Positions 1-7,418 of a stretch of 16,138 bases of DNA are shown here, piece by piece. A program made the translations under genes and the position numbers. The DNA comes from CALWZE01 sp036644375. GTDB taxonomy: Bacteria; Bacillota; Clostridia; Oscillospirales; Ruminococcaceae. Where the stretch lies: positions 1 through 16,138 of the forward strand of contig JAVXQD010000047.1 in NCBI GenBank assembly GCA_036644375.1. Direction: 5' to 3'. The notes below the pieces were generated by a model. It saw only the letters and a program-made list of their open reading frames with translations. It was not told the DNA's origin and made no database searches. Positions within the stretch are counted from its first letter, which is position 1, and each line of letters begins with the position of its first letter.

Positions 1-22
1 AAATATAAGGGCGGTTCAAACT

Positions 23-1300
23 ATGAACAGTGAACAGGCGCTTCAATATATTCATGGCATTTATCGGCGCGGAAAAAAAGACGGTCTAAAAAGAATAACC
101 GAGCTGCTTGACTTACTCGGTAACCCTCAGGATTCGCTTCGGTTCATACATGTTGCAGGAACGAATGGAAAGGGCAGTGTGTGTGTCATGCTGTCGAAAA
201 TCCTCGAGCTTTCGGGGTATAAAACAGGTATGTACACTTCGCCCTTTATAATGCGGTTCAATGAGCGCATTATAATAAACGGAATTCAGATTCCCGATGA
301 AAAGCTTGCAGAGGTGACAGAATACGTTTCTCAAGCTGCCGAGACAATGAAAATATTACCCAGTGAATTTGAGCTGGTCACCGCAATTGCGTTAGAGTAT
401 TTCAAAAGAGAAAATTGCGATGCAGTGGTGCTCGAAACGGGACTCGGTGGGAGCTTTGACGCAACAAATGCGGTAAAAAATAAGCTCTTGGAAATAATTA
501 CACCGATAGACTACGATCATCAGCGTGAGCTTGGATCGACCATTTCCGAGATTGCGGCGCACAAATGCGGCATTATAATCCCGTACAGTATGGTTGTGAC
601 CTGCGAACAGCGCCAGGAAGCAGCTGAGACAATTGCACGTGCCTGCTTGCAAAATCACGCTGATTTAAGCGTGGTAGCATCTGATGAAGCCATGTTGTGT
701 TCAGGTGACTTGAGCGGACAGATATTCAGATATAAGGGTGACTTATACCGTTTGGCCCTGCTCGGAAAGCATCAGCTGCAAAATGCGGCATTGGTGCTCA
801 GAGCCGTTGAAAAGCTCCGAGAGACAGGTATGAACATTCCTCACCGAGCTGTTGAAGAGGGGCTTGCGGCAGTGTCGTGGGTCGGACGCTTTGAGCTGCT
901 GATGCGCGACCCGATTGTTGTGGTTGACGGCGGTCACAATCCGCAGGGAGTCCGAGCTGCGGTTGAGTCCGCGAGGGAGTATCTCAGCGATAATCGGCTC
1001 ACGGTTGTACTCGGAGTGATGGCCGATAAGGATTTCGGAGAGATGTTCGAGCTTGTAGATACGGTTGCGACCGGGTATGTCGCAACAAACCCCGACTATC
1101 CGCGTGCATTGCCCTGCACCGAGCTTGCAAAGCAGCTTAAAAAGTTCGGCAAGCAGGTGATTATCGCAGATAATGTGTCGCAGGCTGTGAAAGAGGCGGT
1201 GCGGTGCGCACGCAGTGATGAAAACGGTGCGGTTTTATGTGTCGGAACTCTTTATATGATAGGCGAGGTCCGAAAAGCTGTAAAGGAGATTCAAAAATGA
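23..1300 (+). CDS. folC: Bifunctional folylpolyglutamate synthase / dihydrofolate synthase
   Basis: This cytoplasmic Mur-ligase-family enzyme adds glutamate to folates using ATP, which keeps them in the cell and makes them good cofactors; many bacterial FolC proteins also make dihydrofolate from dihydropteroate. The 425-residue protein has the usual family length. The P-loop GTNGKGS lies at residues 46-52, after the typical N-terminal helix, and the C-terminal ligase domain has a VVDGGHNPQG segment near residue 300. The ATG at 23 follows an AAGGGCGG ribosome binding site at 7-14. The stop overlaps the next gene start in an ATGA, so the two are probably translationally coupled. The next gene is a folate transporter/cyclo-ligase fusion, which supports a folate salvage role. 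The operon promoter lies outside the window. Dihydrofolate synthase activity cannot be confirmed from sequence reading alone. Confidence 0.95.
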   Translation: MNSEQALQYIHGIYRRGKKDGLKRITELLDLLGNPQDSLRFIHVAGTNGKGSVCVMLSKILELSGYKTGMYTSPFIMRFNERIIINGIQIPDEKLAEVTEYVSQAAETMKILPSEFELVTAIALEYFKRENCDAVVLETGLGGSFDATNAVKNKLLEIITPIDYDHQRELGSTISEIAAHKCGIIIPYSMVVTCEQRQEAAETIARACLQNHADLSVVASDEAMLCSGDLSGQIFRYKGDLYRLALLGKHQLQNAALVLRAVEKLRETGMNIPHRAVEEGLAAVSWVGRFELLMRDPIVVVDGGHNPQGVRAAVESAREYLSDNRLTVVLGVMADKDFGEMFELVDTVATGYVATNPDYPRALPCTELAKQLKKFGKQVIIADNVSQAVKEAVRCARSDENGAVLCVGTLYMIGEVRKAVKEIQK

Positions 1301-2355
1301 GTTACAAGGTAAAACGCATCACTTTAATAGGACTTTTGACGGCGTTGGAAATTATTCTTTCGAGATTTCTGTCAATCACAACGCCATATGTTAAAATCGG
1401 ATTTGCATTCGTGCCGATTGTGATTGTTGCGATGCTCTACGGGCCTATGTGGGCCGGATTTTCGGCGGCACTCGGAGATTTTTTGGGCGCGCTTCTGATA
1501 CCTGTCAGTGCATATTTCCCGGGATTTACCGCTACTGCCTTTTTGACGGGTGTAATATTCGGAATGTTTTTATATGAGCGAAAATTTAAGATTGTCAATG
1601 CTGTTGCGGCCTCCGCAATAGTCTGTCTTGCGCTGAATTTTTGTTTGGACTCACTGTGGCTATATATAATTATGGGCAAGGGCTTGTGGGGATTTCTGCC
1701 GGCGCGCGCTGTTAAGGCGGCGGTCATGTTTGCGGTTCAGTCGGCTGTAATTGGTATTCTGGCAAAAATAATGTTGCCTATGTTAAAAAATACGCAGTCT
1801 GCGCGTGTGCGTGACCTGCGCTCAGAGTCCAGAGCCTATTTTAGAGGCAAGCCCGAGCTTCGAAAAGAAATAAGTGCGCAAATTGCCGAAAAGGTGCTCG
1901 CAACGCAGGAATACAAAAATTGCTCCGTGCTATTCGGATTTATCGGAACCGACAGGGAAACGGATACAACCGAAATAATAGCCGCCGCATTAAAAGACGG
2001 TAAAAGAGTCTGCATTCCACTCTGTGATTCCTCGGATATAATGACTGCGCGCGAATTAAAGTCATTAGACGATCTGTCAATCGGAAAATTCGGGATACCT
2101 GAGCCGAATATTAACAGTGCCGTTGTAAATCCGAAAGAAATTGACCTTGCACTTGTACCATGCTCGGTCTGTGACAGAAAATTTCATCGCATTGGCAAGG
2201 GAAGAGGGTATTACGACCGATTTTTAAGCGAAACGGCAATGATAAAAGCGGCTATATGCCCGGAGTCCTTGATTATGAACAGAATACCGCAGGAAGCGCA
2301 CGACATCCCAATGGATATAATAATAACGGAAAAAACCGTCAGACGTGCAAAATAA
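1297..2355 (+). CDS. Fused folate ECF transporter S-component (FolT-like) and 5-formyltetrahydrofolate cyclo-ligase
   Basis: A 352-residue protein joins two folate functions. Residues 1-165 are hydrophobic with about five to six membrane spans and FolT-like segments: LSRFLSI near 21, KIGFAFVPI near 33, ALGDFLGALL near 58 and FPGFTATAFLTG near 74. This would be the substrate-binding subunit of an energy-coupling factor transporter; the shared ATPase and EcfT parts are not in the window. Residues from about 170 match 5-formyltetrahydrofolate cyclo-ligase: an N-terminal basic helix, KFGIPEP near 264, LVPCSVCDR near 286, the ATP-binding KGRGYYDRFL at 301-310 and EAHDIPMD near 333. That enzyme converts 5-formyl-THF to 5,10-methenyl-THF. 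The ATG at 1297 overlaps the folC stop and follows AAAGGAGA at 1282-1289, so it is preferred to the upstream in-frame ATG at 1237. No stop or restart separates the halves. The enzyme half should lie on the cytoplasmic face. Confidence 0.88.
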   Translation: MSYKVKRITLIGLLTALEIILSRFLSITTPYVKIGFAFVPIVIVAMLYGPMWAGFSAALGDFLGALLIPVSAYFPGFTATAFLTGVIFGMFLYERKFKIVNAVAASAIVCLALNFCLDSLWLYIIMGKGLWGFLPARAVKAAVMFAVQSAVIGILAKIMLPMLKNTQSARVRDLRSESRAYFRGKPELRKEISAQIAEKVLATQEYKNCSVLFGFIGTDRETDTTEIIAAALKDGKRVCIPLCDSSDIMTARELKSLDDLSIGKFGIPEPNINSAVVNPKEIDLALVPCSVCDRKFHRIGKGRGYYDRFLSETAMIKAAICPESLIMNRIPQEAHDIPMDIIITEKTVRRAK

Positions 2356-2364
2356 ACTGAACTG

Positions 2365-2398
2365 AAATCGAATGAAAAATTTTCATTCGATTTTTTTC
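2365..2398 (+). terminator. Rho-independent terminator of the folate operon
   Basis: A 13-bp perfect stem (2365-2377 with 2381-2393) with a three-base loop is followed by a T run to 2397. It starts 10 bases after the stop codon of the fusion gene. Confidence 0.9.
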
Positions 2399-2423
2399 GT
2401 AACGTGAAAAGTCGTCTCTGTGC

Positions 2424-2449
2424 TGTGCTGCAAAGTAAATAGCAGCACA
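2424..2449. repeat. 8-bp hairpin TGTGCTGC / GCAGCACA
   Basis: TGTGCTGC at 2424-2431 pairs perfectly with GCAGCACA at 2442-2449 across a 10-base loop. It has no T run behind it, so it is not an obvious terminator. Its role is unknown. Confidence 0.4.
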
Positions 2450-2534
2450 ACAGCTTGTTTAAATGCGTGTAGTGAGGTTTATGCAGAAAAATGAAAAATT
2501 GACTAATAATGGTGAAACGGGTTGTGGAATAGTG

Positions 2535-2588
2535 TATAATGTGTATATATCAACTGACCAATCAACAGTGACCTGTTCAGTTGATATA
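2535..2588 (+). promoter_or_regulatory. Candidate promoter with adjacent 12-bp inverted repeat upstream of the M23 gene
   Basis: A consensus TATAAT lies at 2535-2540, but no good -35 box stands 16-18 bases upstream; TTGACT at 2499-2504 is too far. Just downstream, where transcription would start, TATATCAACTGA (2546-2557) and TCAGTTGATATA (2577-2588) form a perfect 12-bp inverted repeat with a 19-base loop. A smaller stem, AACAG/CTGTT (2564-2568 with 2573-2577), lies partly inside it. Placement over the start site suggests an operator or a 5' leader hairpin. No other gene is seen in 2399-2710. Confidence 0.4.
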
Positions 2589-2710
2589 CCACTCTCATTG
2601 TTTATCGGTGATAAGATATGTAAAAATGGGATTTAGCTATTCGCTCCGACATTAGCAAATACAAAAAATCGAAATTTAACAGTTCAGTTTTAAAGAGAGA
2701 CGGTAAGCTA

Positions 2711-3712
2711 ATGAAATCAATCAGCCCAAATCCGAAAAAACATAAAACCTGGCGCGAATTCAAAGAAGACAATATTCTGATGAATTTTACCGTCATGCTT
2801 GTGCCGCATAAATCGTACAAAAAGCCGATACATTTCAACATTCCCGTCGGCATGATTGTCGGAGCATTTATGTCACTGTTTGTGTTGCTGTGCTTCACAT
2901 CGTATTTTGCATATTCTTCGTTTAAACTTCAATACGTCGCGGTTGAAAATGCAAGGCTGGATAAGATAAGCGCGCAGCAGGAATTGCAGCTTAAAGACCT
3001 TGAAATAATGGCCGATGAGGTTTTGGAAAAGCTCAATTCGATAAAAGACAGCGAAAGTGAGGTGCGCAGTAAGGTCGGACTTGGCCCTATGCGGGAACCG
3101 GCTGTCGGCGGAGTCGACGAGCAGTATTTTTTATCGGGAGATGCTCAAGAGCTGTCGGACTCAATGTACGGAGACAGTGAATTAAGCGAGCGGCTTTCAG
3201 GACTGCACTCAATGCTCAGTTCACTTAACTCATATGCGGATTACGGAACAGACAGAATGTTTGAGCTTGAGGGAGAGGTAAAAAACAGACTTGATTATCT
3301 TGCGTCAATCCCGAGCGGTCAGCCTATCTTCAAAGGCGAGGTGACCTCCGAATTCGGAGGCAGGGTTAATCCATTTTCACTCAGCTCCGTTGAATCACAT
3401 ACAGGACTTGATGTTGGGGCGGATTACGGTGCTCCGGTATATGCGGCAGGCAGAGGAACTGTTATCACGGCTGAATATCTGGCGGGTTACGGAAATATTG
3501 TGAGAATTGACCACGGATATGGATTCATAAGTATTTACGCACACTGCTCGGAGCTTGTGGCAGAAATCGGAGATGAAGTCAAGCGAGGAGATCTTATTTG
3601 TTTTGTCGGAAGTACAGGCAGAAGCACCGGAAATCATCTGCACTTCGGCATAAGCTATAATGGCAGTTGGATAGACCCGAGAAGCATTATGGATAAAAAC
3701 GGAACGCTGTAA
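2711..3712 (+). CDS. Membrane-anchored M23-family peptidoglycan endopeptidase
   Basis: M23 (LytM-type) enzymes are zinc metallopeptidases that cut peptide cross-links in peptidoglycan. This 333-residue protein has a basic cytoplasmic N-terminus, one membrane span at about 45-67, a helical probably coiled-coil region at about 70-115, a low-complexity linker, and the peptidase domain from about 205. Zinc and catalytic residues are all present: H230 and D234 in HTGLD, H278 in YAHCS, and H309/H311 in NHLHF. The topology places the enzyme outside the membrane. The ribosome binding site is weak (AAAGAGAG near 2693-2699), but no better start is visible. A bactofilin gene starts 52 bases downstream; that pairing is known for cell-shape control in several bacteria. 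The exact bond cut cannot be read from sequence. Confidence 0.9.
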   Translation: MKSISPNPKKHKTWREFKEDNILMNFTVMLVPHKSYKKPIHFNIPVGMIVGAFMSLFVLLCFTSYFAYSSFKLQYVAVENARLDKISAQQELQLKDLEIMADEVLEKLNSIKDSESEVRSKVGLGPMREPAVGGVDEQYFLSGDAQELSDSMYGDSELSERLSGLHSMLSSLNSYADYGTDRMFELEGEVKNRLDYLASIPSGQPIFKGEVTSEFGGRVNPFSLSSVESHTGLDVGADYGAPVYAAGRGTVITAEYLAGYGNIVRIDHGYGFISIYAHCSELVAEIGDEVKRGDLICFVGSTGRSTGNHLHFGISYNGSWIDPRSIMDKNGTL

Positions 3713-3764
3713 CAGTTTGCGATTGAAATAATATTATAATATATCAAATATCAGGAGGATTCAC

Positions 3765-4217
3765 ATGTTTAACAAAAGGGACAGAGAAGAAGAGGTTACA
3801 TTGTCATCCACGGAAAAATCAATTGAGACCATTATCGGAGAGGGTACGGAATTTGAGGGAACCATCACATCCAGAACCGCACTGCGTGTTGATGGTGTGG
3901 TAAAGGGAGACATCAAATCGACGGGGTCGGTAATTATCGGAGCTTCGGGAGAGGTCAGCGGAACCATCACATCAAAGCAGATATTTATTGCAGGCACAAT
4001 AAACGGAAATGTCGTTATTGAGGACAGAACCGAATTTGTTTCGGGCGGATATCTTCACGGAGACCTCATCACAGGAGACCTTATTATTGAAAAGGGCGCA
4101 TCATTTGACGGAAACTGCAAAACAAAAAATGCAGTTAATGGCAAGCTAAAAGAAAACAATGCACACAGTCAGAAAAATGAGCCGAAAACAGAACAAAAAA
4201 CAGATCCAAAGATTTGA
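3765..4217 (+). CDS. Bactofilin (polymer-forming cytoskeletal protein)
   Basis: Bactofilins polymerise without nucleotide into filaments that localise cell-wall enzymes and other partners. The 150-residue protein has a short charged N-terminal tail, a core of about residues 22-120 made of short glycine- and valine-rich beta-helix rungs (GTEFEGTITS, GVVKGDIKSTG, GEVSGTITSK, GTINGNVV, GGYLHGDLITG), and a Lys/Gln/Asn-rich tail. This is the usual bactofilin layout and size. The ATG at 3765 has a consensus AGGAGG at 3753-3758. It follows the M23 peptidase gene closely and is followed by a strong terminator, so the two probably form one unit. A TATAAT at 3735-3740 could give extra transcription, but no matching -35 is clear. 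Confidence 0.92.
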   Translation: MFNKRDREEEVTLSSTEKSIETIIGEGTEFEGTITSRTALRVDGVVKGDIKSTGSVIIGASGEVSGTITSKQIFIAGTINGNVVIEDRTEFVSGGYLHGDLITGDLIIEKGASFDGNCKTKNAVNGKLKENNAHSQKNEPKTEQKTDPKI

Positions 4218-4227
4218 TTTCACTGTC

Positions 4228-4267
4228 AAAAAAGCTTCGTGAACCGATTGGCTCGCGAAGCTTTTTT
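4228..4267. terminator. Bidirectional terminator between bactofilin and trpS
   Basis: Arms 4228-4239 (AAAAAAGCTTCG) and 4256-4267 (CGAAGCTTTTTT) pair perfectly over 12 bp, with A and T runs at the outer ends. The hairpin can therefore stop transcripts from both convergent genes. Confidence 0.9.
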
Positions 4268-4280
4268 TAAGAAATAAATG

Positions 4281-5276
4281 CTATTCAAGACCGATTTTTC
4301 TTCGAACCTTGCGCACTGTTTTGTTGGCGATTGCGCTTGCTTTTTCCGCGCCGTCCTTAAGAATATCGTTTAAATACTCCTTGTCGGCAATAATGCGGGT
4401 GTATTCGTGTTGAATCGGTGAAAGTGAATCAGCCACGGCTTCTCCGACTGCAAGCTTAAAGCTCCCGTAGCCCTTGCCGCCAAATTCCCGCTCGATTTCA
4501 TCAAAAGCCTTGCCGGTAAGAGCCGAATAAATCGACATTAAATTCACCACTCCGGGCTTGTCATCCGAATATTTTATTTCGTTTCCCGAATCGGTAACCG
4601 CTCGCTTGAATTTGCGTATTATGGCATCGACTGTGTCAGTGAGCATGATTTTGGCATTTTCGTTTTCATCCGATTTGCTCATCTTGCTTGTCGGGTCCTG
4701 CAAGGACATGACACGACCGCCGACTTTGGGGTAATATCCGTCAGGAATGGTGAACACATCCCCATATATTCCATTAAAGCGCGTTGCAACATCACGGCAA
4801 AGCTCTAAATGTTGTTTCTGATCGTTTCCGATAGGAACAAGATCGGCATTATAGAGAAGAATGTCCGCAGCCATAAGCACAGGATAAGTGAACAGACCGG
4901 CATTTATATTTTCGGGGTGCTTTGCGGACTTATCCTTGAACTGTGTCATGCGTGAAAGCTCACCGAACTGGGTGTAGCAGGAGAGAAGCCACGCAAGCTC
5001 TGCATGTGCGCTCACATCACCCTGAACAAACAGAATGGCGCGTTTTGGATCGACGCCGCAGGCAAGCAGCATAGCTGCCGCCTCGCGAATTTGACGGCGA
5101 AGCTTCGCGGGCTCGTGCCTGATGGTCAGCGAGTGCAGGTCCACCACGCAATAAATACATTCATCCTCATCCTGGAGCTTGTCCCAATTGCGTATTGCTC
5201 CGATATAGTTTCCGAGCGTAAATCCTCCGGTCGGCTGAATGCCGCTGAATACGCGCGGCTTTTTTTCGTTTTCCAT
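4281..5276 (-). CDS. trpS: Tryptophanyl-tRNA synthetase
   Basis: This class I synthetase charges tRNA-Trp with tryptophan using ATP in the cytoplasm. The 331-residue length is normal. The HIGH-type signature appears as PTGGFTLGNYIGA at 15-27, and the KMSKS loop is exact at 198-202 in DPTSKMSKSDENENA. Conserved segments GLFTYPVLMAADILLY and GNDQKQHLEL lie between them. The ATG at 5276 has an upstream GAGGT and a promoter that abuts the gltX promoter. No T-box leader is visible in the short 134-base gap between the two genes. It ends against the shared terminator of the convergent bactofilin gene. Confidence 0.96.
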   Translation of the reverse strand: MENEKKPRVFSGIQPTGGFTLGNYIGAIRNWDKLQDEDECIYCVVDLHSLTIRHEPAKLRRQIREAAAMLLACGVDPKRAILFVQGDVSAHAELAWLLSCYTQFGELSRMTQFKDKSAKHPENINAGLFTYPVLMAADILLYNADLVPIGNDQKQHLELCRDVATRFNGIYGDVFTIPDGYYPKVGGRVMSLQDPTSKMSKSDENENAKIMLTDTVDAIIRKFKRAVTDSGNEIKYSDDKPGVVNLMSIYSALTGKAFDEIEREFGGKGYGSFKLAVGEAVADSLSPIQHEYTRIIADKEYLNDILKDGAEKASAIANKTVRKVRRKIGLE

Positions 5277-5316
5277 ATTGAATTCATACCTCGTTTATCA
5301 CTGATTGGTTTCTACC

Positions 5317-5346
5317 ATTATATACTTATGAAATGCAATCAGTCAA
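5317..5346 (-). promoter_or_regulatory. Sigma-A promoter of trpS
   Basis: Read on the minus strand, TTGACT (5341-5346) is followed by an 18-base spacer and TATAAT (5317-5322). It abuts the gltX -35 box. Confidence 0.75.
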
Positions 5347-5375
5347 TTGACAAAAGCTTATTGCGGAATTACAAT
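5347..5375 (+). promoter_or_regulatory. Sigma-A promoter of gltX
   Basis: A perfect -35 TTGACA (5347-5352), a 17-base spacer and TACAAT (5370-5375). Its -35 directly touches the trpS -35, making the near-palindrome AGTCAATTGACA. Confidence 0.85.
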
Positions 5376-5410
5376 TAATACAATTATGATTTGAAAAGAG
5401 GATATCCATT

Positions 5411-6850
5411 TTGAGTAATGTGAGAACACGATTTGCTCCGAGTCCGACCGGCTATATGCATGTTGGCAATCTGCGTACTGCGCTATATGCATATTTGCTT
5501 GCAAAGAAGAACGGCGGGAGCTTTATATTGAGAATTGAGGATACCGATCAGGAGCGATATGTCGAGGGGTCGGTGGACATCATTTACAATACGCTCAAGG
5601 ACGCAGGACTGAACTGGGATGAGGGTCCGGACATAGGAGGACCTTATGCGCCATATGTTCAGAGCGAGCGCATGGGCGACTATATAAAATATGCGCGTAA
5701 GCTTGTAGAGAACGGCGGGGCATACTACTGCTTCTGTACAAAGGAGGAGCTTGAGGCGCGCTGTGCCAGTACCGAGATAGACGGAATTGCGAGATATGAC
5801 GGTCACTGTAAGCAGTTATCCGAGCAAGAGGTAAAAAAACGCATTGACGCCGGAGCTCCGTATATCATCCGCCAGAAAATGCCCACGAGCGGAACGACTG
5901 TGTTTCACGACCTTGTTTACGGGGATATTGAGGTGGACAATGCCGAGTTGGAGGATCAGATTCTCATAAAATCCGACGGAATGCCAACCTATAATTTTGC
6001 AAATGTAATAGATGACCACGCAATGGGCATCACCCATGTCGTGCGCGGAAATGAGTACCTGTCATCTGCGCCGAAATACAATCTTTTGTATGAGGCGTTC
6101 GGCTGGGAAGTTCCGCAGTATATTCATTGCGCCCCCGTTATGAAGGATGAGCACCATAAGCTATCCAAGCGAAACGGAGACGCAAGCTATCAGGATTTAT
6201 TGGCAAAGGGCTATCTCACGGCTGCAATTATAAACTATCTTGCGCTTCTCGGCTGGGCGCCCAAGGGTGAAAAAGAGATATTCTCGCTCGAAGAACTCAC
6301 ACGTGAATTTGATGTTAGCGGAATAAGCAAAAGCCCGGCGATTTTTGATATTGAAAAGCTGAAATTCATAAACAGCGAATACATTCATGCATTGTCACAC
6401 GATGAATACAAAAAGTATGCAGAACCATTTATTAAACAGGTTGTAAAACGAGATATTAACATTGATGTGCTCTGCGACGCGCTCCATCCGCGTACCGAAT
6501 TCTTTGCGGATATCCCCGAAAAGCTCGACTTTATCGACGAACTGCCGAAATATGATAATGAGCTTTATTTTAACAAGAAGATGAAGACCGATGCAGTGAC
6601 GGCAAAGGCAGCTCTTGAGGCGGCGCTTCCGGTTTTGGAGTCGATTGACAGCTGGTCGGTTGAGGGGATTCACGAGGCAATGTTTGAGCTAATTGCAAAG
6701 CTTGAAGTAAAAAACGGATATATGCTCTGGCCTGTCCGCGTAGCGCTTTCGGGTGAACCTGTTTCACCGGGCGGCGGAATTGAGCTTGCTGCCATTCTCG
6801 GTAAAGAGGAGAGCATCAGAAGAATCAAAAAGGGACTGGAGCAGCTTTGA
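5411..6850 (+). CDS. gltX: Glutamyl-tRNA synthetase
   Basis: This class I synthetase attaches glutamate to tRNA-Glu; in bacteria lacking GlnRS it also charges tRNA-Gln for later amidation by GatCAB, which cannot be decided here. The protein is 479 residues, a normal length. The HIGH motif is PSPTGYMHVGNLRTA near 10-23 and the KMSKS equivalent is KLSKR at 250-254. Cysteines 107, 109 and 133 with tyrosine 129 (CFC and YDGHC) resemble the zinc site of some GluRS enzymes. The start is TTG at 5411, preceded by AAGAGGA at 5396-5402 with eight bases of spacing; the first ATG in frame would remove the HIGH motif. Transcription should come from the strong divergent promoter at 5347-5375. Confidence 0.95.
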   Translation: MSNVRTRFAPSPTGYMHVGNLRTALYAYLLAKKNGGSFILRIEDTDQERYVEGSVDIIYNTLKDAGLNWDEGPDIGGPYAPYVQSERMGDYIKYARKLVENGGAYYCFCTKEELEARCASTEIDGIARYDGHCKQLSEQEVKKRIDAGAPYIIRQKMPTSGTTVFHDLVYGDIEVDNAELEDQILIKSDGMPTYNFANVIDDHAMGITHVVRGNEYLSSAPKYNLLYEAFGWEVPQYIHCAPVMKDEHHKLSKRNGDASYQDLLAKGYLTAAIINYLALLGWAPKGEKEIFSLEELTREFDVSGISKSPAIFDIEKLKFINSEYIHALSHDEYKKYAEPFIKQVVKRDINIDVLCDALHPRTEFFADIPEKLDFIDELPKYDNELYFNKKMKTDAVTAKAALEAALPVLESIDSWSVEGIHEAMFELIAKLEVKNGYMLWPVRVALSGEPVSPGGGIELAAILGKEESIRRIKKGLEQL

Positions 6851-6927
6851 GACTATCGATTTTAAGCGCAGAAAATATCGGTATGTAAGCCGAAAAAACA
6901 AAGAGAAATCGGAAGAGGAATGTGAAA

Positions 6928-7407
6928 ATGGCATTTGATAAAGCGAAAAAATATTTGGATAATTGCGGTGTCGGAGATCGCGTTCAGGAGTTTGATGTGT
7001 CAAGCGCGACTGTTGAGCTCGCGGCGGCAGCGGTTGGGGTTGAGGGTGCGCGTATCGCAAAGACGCTTTCGTTTACGGTGAGCGGAGAGCCAATTTTGAT
7101 TGTGGCGGCGGGGGATGCAAAGGTGGATAATCGAAAATACAAGGATAAGTTTGCAGTGAAGGCAAAAATGCTTACGCCGGAAGAGGCTGTTGAGCTTGTG
7201 GGTCATGCGGTCGGCGGGGTCTGCCCGTTTGGAGTAAATGAAGGAGTCAAGACATATCTTGACGAATCGCTGAAGCGCTTTCAAACGGTGTATCCCGCCT
7301 GCGGAAGCTCAAACAGTGCCGTTGAGTTGAATCTGGAGGAGCTCTTCAAGTTTTCAAAGGCAATTGAGTGGATTGACGTATGCAAGCTTCCGGAAGCGTC
7401 GCTCTGA
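6928..7407 (+). CDS. YbaK/EbsC-family aminoacyl-tRNA deacylase
   Basis: Members of this family hydrolyse mischarged tRNAs such as Cys-tRNA-Pro in trans. The protein of 159 residues is one compact YbaK domain. It shows the family elements AKTLSF near 47, DNRKYK near 68, VGGVCPFGV near 95 with the Gly-Gly-x2-Pro-x-Gly substrate-pocket loop, and YPACGSSNSAVEL near 120. A GTG at 6922 is in frame, but AGAGG at 6914-6918 sits only three bases before it, while the ATG at 6928 has nine bases of spacing, so 6928 is preferred. It follows gltX by 77 bases, which may reflect shared tRNA quality-control function. Which mischarged tRNA it edits is unknown. Confidence 0.88.
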   Translation: MAFDKAKKYLDNCGVGDRVQEFDVSSATVELAAAAVGVEGARIAKTLSFTVSGEPILIVAAGDAKVDNRKYKDKFAVKAKMLTPEEAVELVGHAVGGVCPFGVNEGVKTYLDESLKRFQTVYPACGSSNSAVELNLEELFKFSKAIEWIDVCKLPEASL

Positions 7408-7418
7408 GGGAAATGCAT

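Noticed and set aside
2499..2540. TTGACT and TATAAT as one promoter before the M23 gene
   Set aside because: The spacer is 30 bases, far beyond the usual 16-18, so they cannot form one sigma-A promoter; only the TATAAT is kept as a candidate.
5277..5410. T-box or other leader riboswitch for trpS or gltX
   Set aside because: The divergent gap is only 134 bases and holds both promoters; no specifier stem or T-box sequence is visible.
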